Source: Labia minor (Eukaryota; Arthropoda; Insecta; Dermaptera; Spongiphoridae). From it: 64,000 nt of DNA. Each line of letters begins with the position of its first letter. Position 1 is the stretch's first letter. Both the position numbers and the translations under genes were made by a program. A model generated the notes under the pieces. The model did no database searches. It saw only the letters and a program-made list of their open reading frames with translations, and was not told where the DNA came from. Shown here piece after piece: positions 32,385-43,650 of this stretch. Where the stretch lies: assembly GCA_963082975.1 (NCBI GenBank), contig OY720345.1:26482611-26546610 (forward strand), in the 5' to 3' direction.

Positions 32385-33306
32385 GTGTGTTTGGGGTACT
32401 AATTGATTAGTTAATCCGGGCAACTTTTTCAAATCCACTTCCAGAAATTCTCACACATTTTGTAAAAAGTAATTAAAAAAAAAATTTTAAGCTGATTGTA
32501 TATATAAAATAAAATTTAAAAAAAAAAATATCTGAAAAAGTCAATGATTGAATTGCTTCAAATGCAAAGAAAAACGTTGGACGCATGTAGTTTTATTTAT
32601 TTATATGAAACATCAAGTCAAATTTTTGTATTAATAAAAATTTTATTAAACACACAAAATGATAAATTATTTCTATTTTGCGAGAAAATTGACAATTTAA
32701 GAGCTAGCAAATTAATATTTTATTATTTTTCACTGTAATATACTTGTAACTTAGTATATAACAAATTTTAATAAAATAAAAACAGTTGCTTACATTAGAA
32801 GTAATGATATTTGCTAATGGGGTGTTTTAGTGTAGTATATATATATGTATAGACCGTATATAAATTATAGCTGTATAAAAATTTTGATAGCAATAACATA
32901 GGAACTAAATGAAAACTACATGCGCCCAATGTTTTTGGTTGTGTATGAAGCAATTCATTCATGGACTTTGTCAGACTTATAAAAAAATTATTTTATTTTT
33001 GATAGTCTACGAGAAAATCGTTATTTTATTAAAATTTTTTATATTTTAATTTTTTTTATACTTTTTAGTAAAATTTTGCAATTGATATAAATTCACAATT
33101 TAATCATGGTAATGTTCCTCTTAACTCTTCAATTTGATAACCTCTACTTCTAAAAACAAAACATAAGATGAAATAATGATTCACTATAATAATAAATTTA
33201 GAAGTATACTCATCTTATTGCTGCTGATCTTGATGAAAAATATAGCCATGGAAAATAAGAGAAAACATAATATTTTGATATTTTAAATATATTATACACA
33301 TATATA
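32385..33306. other. AT-rich stretch
   Basis: No gene or repeat recognised apart from short TA runs (near 32840). Confidence 0.5.
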
Positions 33307-33832
33307 CGAGAGAACCTCAATAAGTCCGTGACTTTTTTAATGAAATACAGGTTTTTGGATAAAAAATTATTTTATTTTTCAACATAGTCTCCTTTGAGCT
33401 CTATACACTTCGTCCAACGTTTCTCCAATTTTTTTATCACTAAATCCCTAAAAATAAGATTTATTGAGAACTTGATCACTTCAAAATAGATTTGATTGTA
33501 AGATGATTTCATTGTTGGAGTCAAATCTCTTTCCATTGAGCCATTTTTTCAGGTTTGGAAACAAGAAATAGTCACTTGGAGCTAAATCCAGAGAATATAG
33601 GGTGGATGAAGGGGCAATTCGTATCTTAATTCATGGATTTTAATGGAAATTCACTTTTTTCCATTTTTTTTCTCCAATCACGAGGTAGTCTTAATGGATG
33701 TCAAACAAATGCTAAAAGACTCAGCTGATTCAAATTTCGACAGGAGACAGCTGATAGTTGCCTGCTAACAGAGGCATTTCATTTAAGAGACAGGGAATTC
33801 AAAAAGTCACGGACTTATTGACCTGACCCGCC
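33307..33832 (-). mobile_element. deleted mariner-like element (526 bp)
   Basis: Ends CGAGAGAACCTCAATAAG and, inverted, CTTATTGACCTGACCCG-cc, with TA flanks (33305-33306, 33833-33834). On the minus strand (about 33520-33620) the transposase C-terminal catalytic region is legible, with a DYFLFPNLKKW stretch. A frameshift lies within the adjacent PPYSPD-like motif. Same family as 17466 and 40494. Confidence 0.9.
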
Positions 33833-33850
33833 TAGAATAAGTAATTTAAG

Positions 33851-33988
33851 AATTGAGCCACTCAGAATCCAAACCGATTAACTCAAATTTTTAAAATTTT
33901 GCAAGTATTGTAATGTAATGTAATGAACTTTGGGCTTCATTTTGTTTATATGTGGAGTTAATTGCTTTGGTTTCTGAGTGGCTCAATT
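33851..33988. mobile_element. 138-bp fold-back element
   Basis: The left arm AATTGAGCCACTCAGAATCC (33851) is matched in reverse by GGTTTCTGAGTGGCTCAATT (to 33988). Arms of about 32 bases have a few mismatches; the spacer is short and AT-rich. Class unknown. Confidence 0.75.
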
Positions 33989-34161
33989 AATAAAAATTGT
34001 AAATAAATAATTTTAAGCCTTTACTCATTTATGGTAACCTTTTGCTTAATAACAAATGTGAAATATTTTTAATTTAATCGCTATTTAATTTCAAAAATAG
34101 GAATTGTCTCTCATACAATTCTTTATACACTCTCGTATATCTATATACCTTTTTTTGAGAA

Positions 34162-34257
34162 ATGACGGTGAAAGTCATGAAAAGCTACCGCGAGCGCCTA
34201 AATCAGTGCATCCGCCCCCAAGGACGACATTTGAGTGATATGCTTTTCAAAATTTAA
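34162..34257 (+). pseudogene. C-terminal remnant of a Tc1/mariner-like transposase
   Basis: A 31-codon frame reads KSYRERLNQC-I and then a GRHLSDMLF stretch before TAA. This C-x-x-x-x-G-R-H pattern resembles the extreme C-terminus of some Tc1/mariner-superfamily transposases. The catalytic domain upstream is missing. Confidence 0.55.
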
Positions 34258-34372
34258 ATTTAATAATGGCATAAAATTTGCGATATCTTAATAAAAGAAA
34301 TTTTTTGACAAGCTGAATTGTTTTAATTTTATAACGTTTTGAAATCTGATTGGTTTTTCTGCCCCACCCTAT
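34258..34372 (+). mobile_element. 3' end of the same Tc1/mariner-like element
   Basis: Non-coding tail ending CTGCCCCACCC followed by TATA (34358-34372), which suits a terminal repeat next to a TA target. The left end (GGGTGGGGCAG) was not found nearby, so the element is 5'-truncated. Confidence 0.5.
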
Positions 34373-35650
34373 ATAAAAGTAATGTTTAAAAGGAACCTCA
34401 TAATAATTCAATACATTTACATATACAATATAAGTCTATCGAAAAAGTGAATGGAATTTAAAACAAAAATATTTAAAAATGAGAATTCTAAAATAAATAA
34501 AAAATTAATAAAATAAAAAAAAAAAGGTTAAAAACGACGATATAATTTTTCAACTCTTCGATTCACTATTAAATCACAATCTCGGTTAATGTTCACCACG
34601 AGCATACAGATAAAAAATAAAATATTGTCTTTGAATTCAGAAATTGCAATAGAAGATTACACATTGAAAAAATTGTTAAATAGAGAGGTTAAAAAAACAA
34701 ATGGCTGGTTATATTTCACGATATATAAAAAACATTTTTCGGAAGTCCATTAAACCTCCTTCTTTTTTTTCGAGTGGTTTTCCTTAAACGTTTGGTTGGA
34801 TCTTAAATGATTGAAGACGAAAAATTACGACACATTTTCAAGTTTTAACGACTTCTCTCTTTCCATTTGAAGACTTCTTGTCGTTCGTTCTGGGCCTCCG
34901 CCTCTTTACTTATTGACTCCCTTTCTCTTTTTCTTTTTTTTTATTCCTCTCCTTTCTTTAAAAACTTTCTTCAAGTATTTTTCATCCGCTTGCAAAATAA
35001 CAAAAAAGAAAAAAAAAAATGAAAATTAATTCAGAAAATTTGAATATTTTATAGGAAAAATATTTCAACAAGTGATTTATAAATGATGCTGAGAATGTGG
35101 TCTCTGTATATATGTGTGTTTGTTTGTGTGGGAGGAAGAGAAAGATAACTGATAGAGGATAAAGATATAGTGAGGAAGAAACGGATTTATTTCAATGTAG
35201 ATATATAAAGAATTCTTCAGAAGGGAGGTATCCTTGGTAAGTGGTAATGTATAATAATAAAATATAAAAAAATAATATTTTGACAGACACACTTTTTGAA
35301 AATATTGTTCATCTTGGAAGTGATGTTTGTTTTACTTTTTGGAATAAACAAATAAAAAGCTTTTTTTAAAGGCCATTTCTAAGCCCATTTCCATCATGTA
35401 TGAGATTTTATATTTCATCCTCCATTTGTTTTATTTTATTTTATTTTATTTTTTTAATAAATCAATTTTTTAATTTTTTTTTATCTAAGGTAAGATTTAA
35501 CTCATTTTAACTTTTGTACATTTACGATTTGAGGTTCAATTGAATGATAAACAAAACTATGACAACAAATGCTATAAATTCGAATAGCAAAGGCAGGAGT
35601 TCACCATGTAAAACTTTTGTTATGTGACATTGGTTTTTTAATATTTAAAT
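34373..35650. other. AT-rich stretch, no gene seen
   Basis: A pyrimidine-rich and more complex patch at 34745-34935 and a purine-rich patch at 35090-35220 were noted. Neither gives a convincing frame. Confidence 0.5.
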
Positions 35651-35656
35651 AATATA

Positions 35657-36150
35657 CATGGGATGAAAAGTCCTGGGATTTTTCAATAAGTGATGCCACT
35701 AGAAAATGAACATGACTCATTTCGAGAGGCTCATCTGTCTCTAGTTTATATATAAAGTATAATGACATTTCGACCATTTGTTTACAAGCTACAGTCGTTT
35801 GAATGGCATTCATAAGAAAAATGGAAAAACAGGAATATCGCTTCTTGATTAAACATTGTTCTCGAAGGAGCAGATGTGAGATAACATTCCTGCAACCACT
35901 GCAATGATTGTTCACAAGTTTTTCCCATTAAAAGACAATGTTTAATCAAGACGCGATATTCCTGTTTTTTCAATTTTTCTTATGAAGGCGAAAGTAGCGT
36001 CACTCAAATGACTGTAGTTTGTAAACGAATGGACGAAAGGTCATGATACTTCGTGTGTCATACTAGTGACAGATGAGCCTCTCGAAATGAGTCATGTTCA
36101 TTTTCTAGTGGCGTTACCTATTGAAAAATCCCGGGACTTTACAGTCCATG
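35657..36150. mobile_element. mariner-derived fold-back element (494 bp)
   Basis: Two inverted arms of about 190 bases each: left CATGGGATGAAAAGTCCTGG, right inverse CATGGACTGTAAAGTCCCGG, with TA on both sides (35655-35656, 36151-36152). Both arms run from the terminal repeat through the untranslated leader into the start of a mariner transposase, so the transposase N-terminus is present twice, head to head. The middle and right end of an ordinary mariner are missing. Confidence 0.93.
35782..35973 (-). pseudogene. mariner transposase N-terminal fragment
   Basis: The minus-strand frame begins KKQEYRVLIKHCLLMGK and then a SAPSRT stretch, the first helix-turn-helix of a mariner transposase. It then runs into the opposite arm. 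The opposite arm starts the same way on the plus strand (from about 35819). No catalytic domain. Confidence 0.88.
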
Positions 36151-36230
36151 TACTATATATATGTATATATATATAGTAATATATAAATATAAAAATGTCT
36201 TTTAATAGGGAATTGTCATTAAAATGTTAT

Positions 36231-36330
36231 AAATAAGGATTCTACATCGAGGACAAACATAGATGTGGCTGCCCAGAGAAGATGTGATGCCTGGAAGGAA
36301 CCGCCCGGAGAACCATCACTTGTCTGAACT
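36231..36330 (+). other. short non-AT-rich segment, unidentified
   Basis: About 90 bases of balanced composition; one plus-strand frame reads DVAAQRRCDAWKEPPGEPS before a stop. This could be the tail of a retroelement or of an exon. No family assigned. Confidence 0.25.
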
Positions 36331-36712
36331 AATAACAACTGTCAGCTAAATTAAGTGGTCGACCCTTTATAATTTTCAATAGATAAACAAATATAAAATT
36401 TGATATATCAATAATATCAAAATAAATGAACTTTATTTTATAGTTAATTTCTAAGTTATAATTTCTCATGATACTTATTATAATTGTATTAATTTCTTTC
36501 ATTATTAAATATTAATTTTATTATAATTTAATATTTTATTTTAATCTGAATGAATTCAAATTTACCTCTTTCCTTATCAACCCTCGATGGATTCACCCAA
36601 CTATTTTCTATTAATATTAAACAGAGTGCTACCAATTAAATTAAAGATTACTTTTATTAATTTTAAACCCAATTTTTTTAATAACCCAACCGATAGTAAG
36701 CCTCCAATATAT
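36331..36712 (+). repeat. family C dispersed repeat (copy 1)
   Basis: About 380 bases also found reversed at 55545-55925. It begins AATAACAACTGTCAGCTAA and ends GTAAGCCTCCAATATAT. AT-rich and non-coding; the end next to CCTCCAATATAT abuts a TA run in the second copy. Confidence 0.88.
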
Positions 36713-37760
36713 GACAATTATTATATATAATTGATTGTAATTGTGAATGATTTTAGGAATATAATGAATTTTATTAAAATATGTAACTTTTATCGGATGA
36801 TAATGTAAATATAAGAGAAAATAATTTAAAACTAAAAAAATTTTCAATGATAAACTAAAAAATCAAAGGAGGTCGCCAATAGACAATTAGTCTTTTATCT
36901 TTGATAAACATTATAGGAAATTCATAGCATATTTTTATATTTAAAAGTTGAATTTTAAAAGCACTATTCATAACAAAAATAACTATATTATTTTATTGAA
37001 TAATTTTGTTTATTTCAATTTGAGCGTGGGAGTTTTTGTTTTAAATTATTATATAAAATATTGATAATATAACATGTTTGTATTTTCAAAGAAAAAAACT
37101 AATAAATTATATTCCGTTAGTAAGAATGTTTTATTTCATTTAACGGTAAATATGGTTGCCTATCCATTTGGATTTTATGAGGAAATAAAAATACCTAAAC
37201 ATACTTTTTATAAATATTTATTATAATCTTTTGAAAAGGAAAAATTCATTTTTAATTAATCTTTATTTCTGTCATCAATCAAGGGTCGTTGTTCTATTTT
37301 CCACAGGTGCCTAGGAGCATATTAGTTTAGTTTGAGTATAGATATAATGAATCGTAAATTATTGATCATTGAACTTAGATAGACGCGATCGGAATATCTA
37401 AATCGGTTCATTTCGTATTCCAGTAAGGAATTGTCTTTATAGTCCAACTTATTTTTATTTTTATTTTTGAAATCCACATCCAAAACGTAATAAAAGGTTA
37501 AATCCAGACGAATATCATTTACTGACCTCTTAAAATATATAAATAAAAACTATACCATACTTCTATAAAAAAATTTCAAAAAAAAAAAATATTTGAAATA
37601 AATCCCTTATATTAAAAAAACATAAATTTAAAATAAAAAGTAGAACAATCTTAAATAAGAGAATTGATTATACATATTTATATAATTATTGAATTTGAAA
37701 TTATTTATTAATTAAATGAATTAGTAAAAATTAATCTAGTGATTTAATATTAATTAGTTT
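36713..37760. other. AT-rich stretch
   Basis: No gene recognised; a less AT-rich patch lies at 37270-37440. Confidence 0.5.
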
Positions 37761-37772
37761 AGTAAATATTTA

Positions 37773-38030
37773 GGATGCAGCTAGGCGAGAGTGTAGCGTA
37801 GCAATTTTCTAAACAAGAAGTCGGCGTTCGATTCCAACTAAGAACAAATTTTTCTAATAAAATTCAATTTAACATCAGCTGCCTCCGGTTTTAGGAACTA
37901 TCAGTTCCTGGTTCTATACATGCGGAAGGCAACGGGAAACCACCGCATTAACATTCCCAAGAAAAATCATCTAGGCTATCCTAGTCATGATGATAGCCAA
38001 ACTCTGAAAGGGAGACGGCACCTTAAGAAG
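37773..38030 (+). mobile_element. tRNA-derived SINE (258 bp) with 12-bp TSD
   Basis: Perfect direct repeats AGTAAATATTTA flank it (37761-37772, 38031-38042). The head has a pol III B box (GCGTTCGATTCC at about 37825) and an A-box-like GTGTAGCGTAGCAATT. The body holds GGAAGGCAACGGGAAACCAC (37924) and CTAGGCTATCCTAGTCATGA. The tail is AAGAAG-like. Short length, tRNA-like promoter and target duplication together support a SINE moved by a non-LTR retrotransposon. The SINE family name is not assigned. Confidence 0.85.
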
Positions 38031-38042
38031 AGTAAATATTTA

Positions 38043-38536
38043 ACATAATAATTATAGCAATAATAAATTTTTCCAAATCAACACTTTTAGATTTGTATAC
38101 CTTGTAAAATTTTTATTATTAAAATTGTTTGCTTAAGAAAAAGTAACTAAATAATGAAATGATTAAATGATTACATCGTTACTTACACAAATGCCCTTTG
38201 AGTGACTTTAAAAAGCTCTAATAATAATAATAATAATAATAATTTATTAATTTTATAAAATATAAAGTAAAAAGAAGCTAAACTAGGAGTGTTAATGATA
38301 AAATAGGATAATAAGATAAGTCCTTATACATATAATATATTTTTTTTATGTATGATAATTATTTACAACGATAAACTAATCATTTTATAATATTATCAAT
38401 CAATTTCTTGTTTATCAATGTCACAAACTTAATTTTTACCAAGGCAGTTCGGTTTCAGTTAATCCCATCACTAATGAAATATAATTAAGTAAAGAATATA
38501 TATATATATATATTATATACATATATATATATATAT
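38043..38536. other. AT-rich stretch
   Basis: Contains an (ATA)n run (38220-38243) and a TA-rich region (38495-38537). No gene recognised. Confidence 0.5.
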
Positions 38537-38559
38537 TTAAAGGGGTGTCGATGATTGAT

Positions 38560-38900
38560 TGATATTCCCACCCGTCCCCAACTCTATCCGTTGCAAGTTA
38601 ATTATCCTCTCGAATAGAATCAAGTTCATTTCGTAGGGCAATTTGACAAAATGACTTGGAGAAGGTGTCTGTCTCATCGAGAGAGGAGGGGAGTGGGAAG
38701 GAGGGGGGCAACGGGTGGCTTCCATAGCCGGAACGATGTACTAATATTCAGTGGCCAAGGGGATGGTGAGAGGATGGATAGGGGTTGTGAGGACGGCAAA
38801 AGGACAGTGGTGGAGGGGGATCGATCTGCGCGCCGACGTCGTTGTTGGCGTCGGCACTCTCAGTCTTCGGGCGGACATCGCGCGCGAAGTATCCAACCCT
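38560..38900. promoter_or_regulatory. GC- and CpG-rich island
   Basis: About 340 bases contrast sharply with the AT-rich surroundings; CpG density is high at 38822-38890 (GCGCGCCGACGTCG, CGCGCGCGAAG). Open frames exist on both strands. It may be a promoter-associated island, exonic DNA, or both. The two candidate exon segments around it are listed separately. Confidence 0.4.
38748..38898 (-). CDS. candidate terminal exon in the GC island
   Basis: On the minus strand a pyrimidine run ends TTTTTCGAG before 38898, an acceptor-like border. The next frame is open to a TGA at 38748-38750 and its codons end mainly in C or G. The peptide contains DVRPKTESADANNDV followed by a Pro/His/Ser-rich tail. 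No domain recognised. The long GC-rich sequence beyond the stop is unusual for a 3' UTR here. Confidence 0.28.
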
Positions 38901-39160
38901 CGAAAAATATACATTGATCATCCACTTTGTCACACAAATTTATATACAAAGATCACATAATATTTCGGAAGAAAACAAATTAATTATTTAAATTTATACA
39001 AATAAATAATTAAATAAAAATAAATTAAAAAATAATTAATTAAAAATTTGCTTATAAAGAAGAAAAAAATTTAAAAAAAAACATTAAGTGAAATTGAATA
39101 CAAAAAAAAAAAAAAAAAAAAATAAAAAAATAAAAAAAAATAAACAATAAAAATAAATTG

Positions 39161-39884
39161 AAGGTACTTGTCAAGAAGGACCCACCGGCAACGAATCTCT
39201 CCCACGCGTTGGAAGACGTCACGGTAGGCGAAACTTCATTTTCTTTTTTTAATTAAAATCTACATATATATATATGTATATCTTTATGTAAGTATATAAA
39301 ATATATCCATAAATCATTTATTTGCTCTAATATTTGTTATTTTTTATTATGTAAGCATGAAGTTATGTAATTTTGTTGTTTATAAAACGCGGTCATTTTT
39401 TTCAACTCATACGCAAATTAATATATTTCTTTATTCTTTAGAATTTATTAATTTCAGTTAAAAATTAATCACTATTAATAAAATGGTTATTAATTTTTAT
39501 TAATTATAATCAATTTACTCATTTTCGTTTAATATAGCAATTTCATCTTATTTGTTAAATAGATTATTATTATTATTAATATTATAATAATATTTAACAG
39601 AAAATCTAATCGTTTTTTCTAAAAAAAAAAAATTAGATTTATAATCAAGATAATAACTTTATATATTCAAAAATTATGCGTGTGTCGATATTAGAAATTT
39701 ATTACATATTTTCATTTTATATTCATAAGAAATTTTCCTTTATTTTATTTTTAATTTTAATTTAAATTTGCATCTTCAGTCCAATAAGACGGACACCTCC
39801 ATGGATATTGATATTCAATCTGACGAATTACCAAATGATAATTCAATCCAAAAGTTACATTCTGAATTTCATTTACAATTGTAA
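39161..39884 (+). CDS. candidate last two exons of an unknown gene
   Basis: A G+C-richer segment (about 39164-39223) ends at a moderate donor (CACG|GTAGGC). At 39780 a clear acceptor (TTTGCATCTTCAG) opens a 34-codon frame that ends in TAA (39882-39884) and reads as an acidic, Ser/Asp-rich C-terminus (SNKTDTSMDIDIQSDEL). The phases fit: the first segment is open in the matching frame (a DPPATNLSHALEDVT stretch). The intron would be 39224-39779. The upstream border of the first segment is weak, and the same segment is also open on the minus strand. Confidence 0.33.
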
Positions 39885-40491
39885 TTCCAAATTATTGATC
39901 AAAAACTCGACAAGGAGTTTAAGTTGGTATTTTTTTTAAGCAATGTGTTCATTTGATTTAAGAAATTTAAAATTATAATTATTATCAATATATCTTTCAC
40001 TGACGACGTAAACTTTTGAGATGTTATTACAATAAATATCCAATTTCGAGGAATTAAATTAACAAATTAGCATAAATCACTTGTTGATTATTGACCAAAA
40101 AAAAGTAATAAATCTCCAAGTTTTTTAAATAAATACAATAATAATGATTATAATAATAAATAAATACTCTTTTTATATAGGGGTAGAATGAAATATATAT
40201 GATATATTTGGTTTAATAAACGAAATTTGTTTGTTATCATCTCCTTTAACGAGAAATTTATCAATTTTTAATATTCAGGCATCAGATTGTGAGATGATGA
40301 TGTGATCCATTCATTATGTTAGTTATACCGGTAATATTTGTTATAATATAATTGAATCTATATACTAATATGCACATAAATAAAAATGATGTAATATTTT
40401 TAAACACTTTTACTCTCTTTTATTACATAATAATCAAAAATAAAAAAAAATCATATTTTTATTTAAATATTTATTTATTAATTTATAGATA
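39885..40491. other. AT-rich stretch
   Basis: Nothing recognised. Confidence 0.5.
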
Positions 40492-40493
40492 TA

Positions 40494-40932
40494 CGAGGGC
40501 AGGTCAATAAGTTTGTGACTTTTTGAATTTCCTGTCTCTTGAATGAAACGGCAATACTCCTGTTGTCAATACTCCTGTTGTCAGCTGACAACTAACTCGT
40601 GATTTGAGAAGAAAATGGTAAAAAGTGAATTTCCATTAAAATCCATGAATTAAGATACGAATTGCCCCTCATCCACCCTATTCTCCGGATGTAGCCTCGA
40701 GTGACTATTTCTTGTTTTCAAACCTGAAAAAATGGCTGGACGGAAAGTGATTAGACTCCAACGATGAAATCATCTCACAACCAAATCTACTTTGATGTTC
40801 TCAACAAATCATATTTTTTTTGGGCGAAGTGTATATTGCTCAAAGGAGAGACTACGTTGAAAAATAAAATAAATTTTTATTCAAAAACCTCTGTTTCATT
40901 CAAAAAGTCACGAACTTATTGACCTGTCCTCA
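40494..40932 (+). mobile_element. deleted mariner-like element (439 bp)
   Basis: Ends CGAGGGCAGGTCAATAAG and, inverted, CTTATTGACCTGTCCTCA, with TA flanks (40492-40493, 40933-40934). On the plus strand the transposase C-terminal region reads APHPPYSPDVASSDYFLF and then LKKWLDGK before a stop (about 40660-40750), so the third catalytic Asp region is recognisable. A 16-base duplication (CAATACTCCTGTTGT, twice near 40552-40580) lies upstream. N-terminal two thirds missing. Confidence 0.93.
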
Positions 40933-40934
40933 TA

Positions 40935-41880
40935 TTTTGAATTTCAGTTTGAAGAATGTTGTTGCTGCGGCAACATAAATCATATTTATTCAGAATAAAT
41001 AAAAAAAAAAGAATTGTGAAATTATAAACTAACTAAATCTAAATTGAGAAAGGATCACATGTATTTTGTTTGGTTCAGTTTTTTTTTTAATGCCGAGAAT
41101 ATAAGAAATGTAAAGGAAAAATAAATATAAAAGAAGTAATTAATAAATTTATAGAAAAAGATAATTAGAAAATAAAATAGAAGGTATAAAAAAATAAAAA
41201 TTAAAACTAAAATAATAATAGTTTAAAATTCACCACAAAATAAAAGAAATATGTTGAGTGGCGAATTTCATTCATTCCAGAACCTACATCCTTAAGTAGC
41301 ACTCGAAATATGAAAAATATATAATTAAGTATTTATAATTAAATTTTTAAAATGTATCTTGATTCAATTATAATGTTTGTTATATAAATAAAAGATAGAT
41401 AAGACATAATAATTTAAAAAAATGAAAATTCAAAGTAAATATTTATTATAAAAAAATAAAAATAAAATAATTAAAAATTAATTAGATACTGTTTCTTTTC
41501 AAATTTATTTTAAAAGTACACATTTAAAATAGAAGAGATATATATTTTTAATAAATTATTAAATTCATAGATATATAACTACCAATTTCCAATTATACAA
41601 ATATTTTAATATATGATATAAACTAAAATATAACTTGCAAATATAAATATTAAGAACAATTTATTTATTTATATTAAAGTTGGATATATTACTTATAATT
41701 GCCACACCATCATCTTATCTATTAGGCTGATTTAAAGTTGTAACAACCTAAATGCACATAAAGCAAATATTATTATATCAAACGACTCAAATCAAATCAA
41801 TTAAATTTAAAATATATAGATCTTAATAAATTTATTAAAGACTCATGGGGGACATAATTTATTTGATATATTTAATTTAT
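40935..41880. other. AT-rich stretch
   Basis: No gene recognised. Confidence 0.5.
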
Positions 41881-41881
41881 G

Positions 41882-42410
41882 AATATTTCAGTTATTACAC
41901 TTTCAGACCGGTAGTCAATTGAAGAAGGGGAAAGCCACAGATTATAGTGTAACATATAAAACATATATCCAACTTCATAAAGAGTCTTTAATAAAAAAGA
42001 TTTCTATATTATAATATTATAATAAATTATAATTATAACATTATAATATTTTAATAAATTATAATATTATAATATTATTATAGATTTATATATTATAATA
42101 TTTTAATAAATTTAAAAATAAAAAAAAATGAAATCATGTTATGCAAAATGTGTTTGGCTAATAATATTATTAATTTATTAGTAGATATATTTACTTGACA
42201 AATATTTCGGTTATTACAGCTTCAGACCAGTAGTCAATAAGGAAGGGGAAAGTCACCGATGATAGTATAACATATAAAGCATACATCCAACTTCATAAAG
42301 AGTCTTTAATAAAAAAGATTTCTATATTATAATATTATATTATTTAATAAATTTAAAAATAAAAATAAAATAAAATAAAATCATATTATGCTAAAAGGGT
42401 TTGGCTAGTA
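41882..42410. repeat. two-copy tandem duplication, period ~319 bp
   Basis: AATATTTC(A/G)GTTATTACA starts at 41882 and again at 42201, followed in both by GTAGTCAAT, GGGGAAAG, CCAACTTCATAAAGAGTC and a TATTATAATATTAT tract. The copies differ by several substitutions and indels. Non-coding. Confidence 0.85.
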
Positions 42411-42890
42411 AATAATGAAAGAAGGATGAAAGAGAGCAACTATAGTCCTTTAACTAAGTATATATAAAAAAATATTTTTATTTTTTTTTATAATTTATAA
42501 TAAGCCATTATAAATCAGTTATATATAGGAGGAGCAACTAGTCTAATAATAAAGATTATTATAAATAATGGATAGAAAATTCAAGTCATTAGTCATGAGA
42601 CAGTTTTTAGAATATATTTTGTATTTTATTTGAATATATAAATCTTGAAGTATCCCTCAGGTGAGAGTACCATTGGATTTGATTGAAAGGGATTGGAGTT
42701 GAAGTGTCAACATCCCCCATCATTAAATGAATGGAAATATGCTTTTCCTTTAAATGATTGAATGGTTCACAAAAATCTCTGTATTAAATAATAAATTTAA
42801 TTTTATTGAATTTATTAAAATTCATTAATTTTCTATTAAAAAAAGTTAATCATAATTATTTTTAAAAAAAAAAAATTGATGTAGGTATGT
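42411..42890. other. AT-rich stretch
   Basis: Nothing recognised. Confidence 0.5.
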
Positions 42891-42892
42891 AC

Positions 42893-43243
42893 GAGGTGTG
42901 TCTAAAAAGTTTGGTGAATAGTATGATAAAAACATTAAAAAGAGAATGTTAATTGTAAATACCTTTATTAACCTTCAAAATACTCTCCACTAGCCACAAC
43001 ACAATTCTGACAACGTTCGTATAACGCTTGAAAACTGTTGGAGAATTCTTGATGTAGAATCGTTCTCAGAGTAGCCACCACAACGTTTAGGTCGGCAATC
43101 CACAAGCAGGACACCAGAAAACACTACTTACTTTGTTTTTGCTAATACCCAATTCTTCGGAAATTAGTCGCAGAGTCAATCGCCGATCTTTTGTTAGCAT
43201 CTATCGTACACGTTCAGTGAGAACGATTCTACATCAAGCCTTT
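42893..43243 (-). pseudogene. rearranged mariner-superfamily transposase remnant
   Basis: On the minus strand, a helix-turn-helix stretch LTKDRRLTLRLISEELGISK (about 43200-43140) and a C-terminal end CQNCVVASGEYFEG (about 43010-42970) are legible, so the middle with the catalytic triad is lost. The left end TACGAGGTGTGTCTAAAAAG (42889-42908) looks like a terminal repeat. A short inverted pair (CTTGATGTAGAATCGTTCTC at 43050; its reverse at about 43222) marks a rearrangement breakpoint. Confidence 0.8.
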
Positions 43244-43313
43244 AATAAAATATTAAAATAATAAAAATTAATAAATTTGTAAAAAAAATATATAATACTT
43301 AAAAAAAAAATGT

Positions 43314-43392
43314 GCCTTTGCGAATTTCGAACCGAGGGTGCAAAGTCATAAGATAAGGCCTTAGCACGTTCACCCACGAACCATTTTTGTTT
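43314..43392 (-). repeat. tRNA-like SINE head with pol III terminator
   Basis: On the minus strand GGTTCGTGGGTGAACGTGC is A-box-like and CTCGGTTCGAAATTCGC is a strong B box, followed by a run of T's (complement of 43297-43306), a pol III terminator. The 5' and 3' acceptor-stem sequences do not pair, so it is a tRNA-derived repeat rather than a tRNA gene. Confidence 0.5.
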
Positions 43393-43409
43393 GCAAGTCT
43401 CCTATTAGG

Positions 43410-43650
43410 ATATATATAGATGTCAAATTATCGCCAGCAGTGCCTCTATGTAACTAAACTATTTTTAGGTAAATACCACCCCCTGGACACACCTTACCAA
43501 TTAGATGTTTAATAAAAGAAGTCTGACATGCCTTGAGACCTACTGAATATGCATAAAAAATTTCATAAGAATCGGTCCAGCCGTTTCGGAGGAGTATGAT
43601 TTCAAAGTTTTGTGACACGAGAATTTTATATATAAGATTGTAATGATATA
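43410..43650 (+). repeat. family D dispersed repeat
   Basis: AAATTATCGCCAGCAGTGCC is shared (reversed) with 23958-23990. Downstream is the box AATTTCATAAGAATCGGTCC-AGCCGTTTCGGAGGAGT and the end GTGACACGAGAATTTTATAT. Similar boxes are common at the 3' ends of dispersed arthropod repeats. Class uncertain. Confidence 0.5.

Noticed and set aside
43314..43392. Functional tRNA gene
   Set aside because: A and B boxes are present, but the acceptor ends do not pair and no anticodon arm can be drawn.
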